From NCBI RefSeq assembly GCF_004795895.1, contig NZ_CP039250.1, forward strand, positions 4,433,393 through 4,497,392: 64,000 bases of DNA, in the 5' to 3' direction. The notes under the pieces were generated by a model that saw only the letters and a program-made list of their open reading frames with translations, made no database searches and was not told the origin of the DNA. Positions 59,581 to 64,000 of this stretch are shown one piece after another. The position numbers and the translations under genes were made by a program. The first letter of the stretch is position 1; each line of letters starts with the position of its first letter. Origin of the DNA: Sphingopyxis sp. PAMC25046 (GTDB taxonomy: Bacteria; Pseudomonadota; Alphaproteobacteria; Sphingomonadales; Sphingomonadaceae).

Positions 59581-62072
59581 GCCCCCATCTCCTCCAAAAA
59601 TGCACGTTCCTGCGGGATGAAGCGCGCCATCGGTGCGTGATGTTCGGCCTCGGCGCCATCGGCGCGCTGCGCCCAGGGATCGTCCTGGCTGAAGCTTTGC
59701 GAATAGAGGAAGCGTGCGCGGAGCGCCTCGCGGCCCGCTGCGTCGTCGACGATCCGCCTCTTCACATATTCGACCCCGACGCGCTCGATCCACGGCGCGG
59801 TGCGTTCCAGATAGCGCGCCTCCTCGCGGTAGAGCTGGATGAAGGCGGCGCAAGTATCCATCGCCTCCTGCTCGGTCGCGACCTTGCAGAGCAGGTCGGT
59901 GGCGCGCACATGGATGCCGCCGTTCCCGCCGACGTGGAGTTCGTACCCGCTGTCGACGCAGACGATGCCGAAATCCTTTATCGTCGCCTCGGCGCAGTTG
60001 CGCGGGCAGCCCGACACGGCGATCTTGAACTTGTGCGGCATCCAGCTGCCCCAGCTCATCCGCTCGACCTTGACGCCCAGACCCGTTGAATCCTGCGTGC
60101 CGAAGCGGCACCATTCGGACCCGACGCAGGTCTTCACCGTGCGCAGCGACTTGCCATAGGCGTGCCCCGACACCATCCCGGCGGCATTGAGGTCGGCCCA
60201 GACCGCAGGCAAATCCTCCTTCTTGATACCGAAGATGTCGAGCCGCTGGCCGCCGGTGACCTTGACCATCGGCGCATTGAACTTCTCGACGACATCGGCG
60301 ATCGCGCGCAGCTCGGTCGGGTTGGTGAGCCCGCCCCACATGCGGGGGACGACAGAGTAAGTGCCGTCCTTCTGGATATTGGCGTGCATCCGCTCGTTGA
60401 CGAAGCGGCTCTGCTGGTCGTCGACATAGTCGCCGGGCAGCGCGCAGAGCAGATAATAATTGAGCGCCGGGCGACACGACGAGCAGCCGTCGGGGGTCGT
60501 CCAGTGCAGCTTCTGCATTACTTCGGGAATAGAGCGCATGGCCTGCGCGACAATTTCGCGGCGGACGTCGTCATGGCCGAAGCTCGTGCATTTGCACATC
60601 GTCTTCGGGCCCGACTGGACATCGTCGCCAAGTGTCAGCGCGAGCAGATTTTCGACGAGTCCGGTACACGAACCGCAGCTCGCCGATGCCTTGCAGGTGC
60701 TGCGCACCGCGTCGAGGCTGTGCGCACCCTTGGCGATGCACGACACGACCTGGCCCTTGGTGACGCCGTTGCAGCCGCAGATCTCGGCAACTTCCGAGAG
60801 CGCCGCAACGGCCGCCTTAGGGTCCGCCGCGCCCCCTCCCGAGGCGAAGGCCTGGCCGAAGATCAGCAGGTCGCGCAGTTGCGACACGTCTTCCTGCTTC
60901 TTGAGCAGATCGAAATACCAGTTGCCATCCGCGGTATCGCCATAGAGCACCGCGCCGACGATGCGGTCGTCTCGGACGATCACCCGCTTATAGACGCCGC
61001 GGCTCGCGTCGCGCAGCACGATATCCTCGCACCCGTCTCCGCCCGAAAAATCGCCCGCCGAAAACACATCGATCCCCGACACCTTGAGCTTCGTCGAGGT
61101 GACCGAGCCGCGATATCCTGTCGGCTGTTCGACGAGCCCGTCGGCAAGGCTGCGGCACATGTCCCACAGCGGCGCAACAAGGCCGTAGACCTGCCCGTCA
61201 TGCTCGACGCATTCGCCGACCGCGAGCACCGCGGGGTCGCTGGTGACCATATGGTCGTCTACCTGAATGCCGCGCCCGACCGCGAGCCCGGCGTCGCGGG
61301 CAAGCGCGACCGAGGGGCGGATACCGACCGCCATCACGACGAGGCTGGCGGGGATCAGCGTTCCGTCCTTGAGCTTCACACCCTCGACCTTGCCGTTGCC
61401 GACGATTTCGGCGGTGTCGGCGCCGGTCAGGATCGTCTGGCCGCGGCCTTCCAATGCCTGCTTGAGCAGCCAGCCCGCTGCCTCGTCGAGCTGGCGCTCC
61501 ATCAGCGTGGGCATCAGGTGGATAACGGTGACCTTCATGCCGCGGAGCGAAAGGCCGTGCGCCGCCTCGAGCCCGAGCAGCCCGCCGCCGATCACCACCG
61601 CGTCACCGCCGGCGTCGGCCGCCGCGAGCATCGTGTCGACATCGTCCATATCGCGAAATGCGATCACGCCGGGCAGGTCCTTGCCGGGGACCGGAATGAT
61701 GAAGGGATCGGAGCCGGTTGCGATCAACAGCCGGTCATAGCCTTCGGTTACGCCCCCGCGCGTCGTCACCGTTTTTGCGGCGCGGTCTATCGCGACTACC
61801 GGGTCGCCGGCGACGAGCGCGATGCCGTTCGCCGCATACCAGTCCGCGTCGTTGATCACGATATCGTCGAAGCATTTTTCGCCCGCGAGCACGGGGGAGA
61901 GCATGATGCGGTTGTAATTGACCCGCGGTTCGGCGCCAAAGATTGTCACACGGTAACGTGCCGGATCGCGCGCCAGCAGCTCCTCGACCGCGCGGCAACC
62001 GGCCATGCCGTTGCCGATCACGACGAGATGGTCGCGCGTGTCGCCCTCGGGTTTGAGCGGGCAATGTTCCAT
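59577..62072 (-). CDS. nirB: Nitrite reductase [NAD(P)H] large subunit
   Basis: 831 residues. N-terminal FAD/NAD(P)H domain: HLVVIGNGMAGCRAVEE, VVIGGGLLGLEAAHGLSL and AVGIRPSVALARDAGL. A BFD-like [2Fe-2S] part follows with CGCNGVTKGQVVSCIAKGAHS. The C-terminal sulfite/nitrite reductase domain binds siroheme and [4Fe-4S] through CVGSEWCRFGTQDS and GCPRNCAEATIKD. Start at ATG 62072 (MEHCPLKPEG) shares a base with the porin stop (TGATG); an in-frame TTG at 62099 is less likely. It reduces nitrite to ammonium by six electrons. Confidence 0.97.
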   Translation of the reverse strand: MEHCPLKPEGDTRDHLVVIGNGMAGCRAVEELLARDPARYRVTIFGAEPRVNYNRIMLSPVLAGEKCFDDIVINDADWYAANGIALVAGDPVVAIDRAAKTVTTRGGVTEGYDRLLIATGSDPFIIPVPGKDLPGVIAFRDMDDVDTMLAAADAGGDAVVIGGGLLGLEAAHGLSLRGMKVTVIHLMPTLMERQLDEAAGWLLKQALEGRGQTILTGADTAEIVGNGKVEGVKLKDGTLIPASLVVMAVGIRPSVALARDAGLAVGRGIQVDDHMVTSDPAVLAVGECVEHDGQVYGLVAPLWDMCRSLADGLVEQPTGYRGSVTSTKLKVSGIDVFSAGDFSGGDGCEDIVLRDASRGVYKRVIVRDDRIVGAVLYGDTADGNWYFDLLKKQEDVSQLRDLLIFGQAFASGGGAADPKAAVAALSEVAEICGCNGVTKGQVVSCIAKGAHSLDAVRSTCKASASCGSCTGLVENLLALTLGDDVQSGPKTMCKCTSFGHDDVRREIVAQAMRSIPEVMQKLHWTTPDGCSSCRPALNYYLLCALPGDYVDDQQSRFVNERMHANIQKDGTYSVVPRMWGGLTNPTELRAIADVVEKFNAPMVKVTGGQRLDIFGIKKEDLPAVWADLNAAGMVSGHAYGKSLRTVKTCVGSEWCRFGTQDSTGLGVKVERMSWGSWMPHKFKIAVSGCPRNCAEATIKDFGIVCVDSGYELHVGGNGGIHVRATDLLCKVATEQEAMDTCAAFIQLYREEARYLERTAPWIERVGVEYVKRRIVDDAAGREALRARFLYSQSFSQDDPWAQRADGAEAEHHAPMARFIPQERAFLEEMGA

Positions 62073-63274
62073 CAAAGCGTCCAATCCAGTTGTAGCCAAT
62101 ATTTATCGGTGTCGGTGGCGAGGGTGTCGGCGCGGTAGCGCGCGAAGCGCGCCGAGCCTGTGAATTTGCCGAGCTTCGCGCTCGCGAGAAGATTGAGCTC
62201 GTCGCCGTAAGAGCGCGAGGCGCGATCGCTGCGATAATCGTGATAGATCGCTTGCAGCGTCACCGCCTGAAATGCGCCGACGGCTTTCCAACTCCACGCC
62301 GCGCTTGCATACAGGTCGCGCACGCCGTCGGGCGGTGTGGTGAGGAATTTGTCGGCCCAGCCTTGAAATTTGAATGCCGTGGCGAGCGGCGTCTGGAAGC
62401 TGGCGAGCGCCCTGCCATCGCCGGCGCCGAGTATCTCGTACCCGACGCCGATCCGGGGGCCTCCAAAATCGACCGCGACGTCGGCGAGATAGTAATCCGC
62501 CGAATAGTCGTTGGGGTTGCGGTGCCAGTCGGACTGGCGCGCGTAGCTCAGCTGCCAGGCGACCCTCGCCTTGCCGAGTGGCTGGCTCCCGTCGAGCCGG
62601 ACGCCATAGCTCTGGCTCGACAGGCGGAAGCCCTGCATCGCCGCCTCGTCCTGATCGACCAGATAGGCAAAGGTCGAAAACTTGCCGATCGGGGTTTGCG
62701 CGCTCAGGTTGGCGAAGACATTGTCGCCCGACACCGCCTGTTGCCGCGCCCCGGTGCCGTCGATGCCCCAGATGGTGCGCACGCTCCACGCATAGGCGAC
62801 ATCTGCCTTGATGCCCTTGATCGGCGTGATCTCGGCGCGCACCGCGTCGAAGCTCTGCCCGTTCTGGCGGAACGACACCACGCCGACAAAGCGTTCGTCG
62901 TCGAGCGCGATCCGTTGCCTCCCCGCAGTGACTGCAACGGCGGGCGAGGCGTAGCGGAGCTGGGCGCGGGCGAGGGCGATATTTTCGGGATCGGCTACGA
63001 GCGGCCGCGTTGCGGCGCCGTGGAGCCCGTCGAAATACTCATCGGCGATCGCGAGATTGCCCTGGCCTTCGACGAGCACCGACCAGCGCCCGGCTTTCGC
63101 CTCGATCCCGGCACGGACGCGCAGGGTGAGCGCGTCGGTCTCGGCGGTGAGGCCGTCCTGGTCGACGCTCTCGTAGCGGAGCCGGGCTTCGCCGAGCGGC
63201 TTGAGGGTGACGTCCTGGGCGTGCGCCACCCCGGCCGGCGCGAGCGCCAGCAGGATGATGAGGGTGCGGGTCAT
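62072..63274 (-). CDS. Outer-membrane channel of the alginate-export (AlgE-like) family, probable nitrate porin
   Basis: 400 residues with a signal peptide (LIILLALAPAGVAHAQ). The mature protein is rich in alternating beta strands (LRYESVDQDGLTAETDALTLRVRAGIEA, AYAWSVRTIWGIDG) and ends with YWLQLDWTL, a barrel-type aromatic end. The family (alginate_exp) includes AlgE-like outer-membrane channels, and members occur between narK and nir/nas genes in sphingomonads; nitrate or nitrite passage is inferred from that position. Gap to narK is 4 bp. Confidence 0.83.
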   Translation of the reverse strand: MTRTLIILLALAPAGVAHAQDVTLKPLGEARLRYESVDQDGLTAETDALTLRVRAGIEAKAGRWSVLVEGQGNLAIADEYFDGLHGAATRPLVADPENIALARAQLRYASPAVAVTAGRQRIALDDERFVGVVSFRQNGQSFDAVRAEITPIKGIKADVAYAWSVRTIWGIDGTGARQQAVSGDNVFANLSAQTPIGKFSTFAYLVDQDEAAMQGFRLSSQSYGVRLDGSQPLGKARVAWQLSYARQSDWHRNPNDYSADYYLADVAVDFGGPRIGVGYEILGAGDGRALASFQTPLATAFKFQGWADKFLTTPPDGVRDLYASAAWSWKAVGAFQAVTLQAIYHDYRSDRASRSYGDELNLLASAKLGKFTGSARFARYRADTLATDTDKYWLQLDWTL

Positions 63275-63278
63275 GGCT

Positions 63279-64000
63279 TTAGATCCGCACGCCTTCAGCC
63301 GCACCCCAGGTCGCGCGCCACTGACCCTTGACGAAGATAAGCGCGACAAGCGCAACCACGGCAAGTCCCGCAAAGATGTAAAAGCCGGGAGCAAAGCTGC
63401 CGCTCCACTGTTTCGCGAAGCCGAGCGAGGAGGCGAGGTAGAAGCCGCCGACGCCGCCCGCCATTCCGACGAGCCCGGTCATCACCCCGATCTCGGCCGA
63501 GAAGCGCTGCGGAACGAGCTGGAAGACCGAGCCATTACCGGTGCCAAGCGCGAGCATCGCGATGACGAAAAGGCCGAGCGCAGCAGGCAGCGTATCGGCC
63601 TGCGGCACGCCCGCGAGCGCCAACGCGGCAACCACGAATACTGCCATCAGGGCGCGAACGCCGCCGATCCAGTCGGCAAGCGCGCCGCCCATCGGCCGCA
63701 CCAGCGATCCGGCGAAGACGCAGGCCGCGGTGCAATAACCCGCCATCACCGGGGTGAGGTGGAACTGGTCGGTGAAATATATCGGCAGCGAAGCCGCGAG
63801 CCCGACAAATCCGCCGAAGGTCACCGAGTAAAAGGCCATCAGCCACCAGGCGTCGGCCGTCTTGAGCGGCTCGAAATAATGAGCCAGCTTCTTCGGCGCG
63901 GGCGCGTTCGGTGCGTCTTTCGCCATCGCGAGATAGACGAAGAAAACGATCGTCAGCGGTATACAGGCCAGCCCGAGCACCGCGTTCCAGCCGAACGCCT
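63279..64000 (-). CDS. narK: Nitrate/nitrite MFS transporter NarK (N-terminal part outside window)
   Basis: The frame is open to the window edge, leaving about 240 C-terminal residues with six or seven spans. FGGFVGLAASLPIYFTDQFHL, CTAACVFAGSLVRPMGGALAD and GNGSVFQLVPQRFS are typical of the NarK/NasA-type nitrate transporters (the last is a family hallmark). The missing part lies beyond 64000 with the promoter of the operon. Downstream genes are separated by a 4-bp gap or by overlaps, so narK heads the visible operon. Confidence 0.92.
   Translation of the reverse strand, partial: AFGWNAVLGLACIPLTIVFFVYLAMAKDAPNAPAPKKLAHYFEPLKTADAWWLMAFYSVTFGGFVGLAASLPIYFTDQFHLTPVMAGYCTAACVFAGSLVRPMGGALADWIGGVRALMAVFVVAALALAGVPQADTLPAALGLFVIAMLALGTGNGSVFQLVPQRFSAEIGVMTGLVGMAGGVGGFYLASSLGFAKQWSGSFAPGFYIFAGLAVVALVALIFVKGQWRATWGAAEGVRI

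Noticed and set aside
60162..62138. 658-codon plus-strand frame opposite nirB
   Set aside because: Antisense shadow; nirB motifs and operon overlaps are decisive.

Overview
The window is GC-rich, densely coded bacterial chromosome. The gene content points to an alphaproteobacterium of the order Sphingomonadales, most like Sphingopyxis or a close relative: a hisC-tyrC pair, a hemC-hemD-Mic60 cluster, a CYP153-type P450, a large TonB-dependent receptor with a divergent TetR gene, and short palindromic repeats with the core CGTCATTCCCGCGAAAGC. The genus is inferred from remembered family resemblance, not from a search.

Layout. 1-8.1 kb: the tail of a membrane protein, msrB, a CYP153-like P450, an ABC-2 exporter pair, queG, a lipoprotein/EI24 pair, an adenosine-kinase-like sugar kinase and a small membrane protein. 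8.1-14.4 kb: a Wzx-type flippase, gpsA-tsaD, then hemC-hemD-Mic60. 14.4-17.6 kb: glutaryl-CoA dehydrogenase with an overlapping class III CoA-transferase, and a DUF4336 protein. 17.9-22.0 kb: a PilZ-XRE fusion and a marR-emrA-emrB efflux operon. 22.1-30.4 kb: a DsbA/HCCA-isomerase-like protein, a hydrolase, an M2 (ACE-like) peptidase, a divergent ArsR/AHSA1 pair, the TonB receptor with TetR, and a DUF1993 protein. 30.5-39.7 kb: metX-GNAT-metW, hisC-tyrC, ftsE-ftsX-ydcF-plsC, a zinc-ribbon membrane protein and a YeiH-type transporter. A tRNA-Arg(CCG) gene follows.

From the tRNA to about 54.1 kb the content changes to accessory genes with more non-coding sequence and visibly lower GC in parts. 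First comes an operon of four exported proteins, three of them Sel1-like and two of those carrying regular CX7C cysteine pairs, with a LuxR-type regulator upstream. Then come an esterase, an acetyltransferase/YciI pair, a PD40 lipoprotein overlapping a ureohydrolase with a Tat-like N-terminus, a divergent LysR gene, and an ArsR-AHSA1-GFA operon.

54.2-64 kb is a tightly overlapped assimilatory nitrate operon on the minus strand: narK (cut by the window end), an outer-membrane channel, nirB, nirD, nasA, cobA (siroheme precursor), moeA (molybdenum cofactor) and a small unknown gene. It covers uptake, reduction of nitrate to ammonium, and supply of both special cofactors.

Several regulators sit next to palindromes that look like their operators (MarR at 21967, ArsR at 25990 and 53175, TetR at 29155, LysR at 50948). 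The best candidate for an undescribed system is the Sel1/LuxR cluster at 40.8-46.8 kb. No CRISPR array, integrase, transposase or prophage was found.
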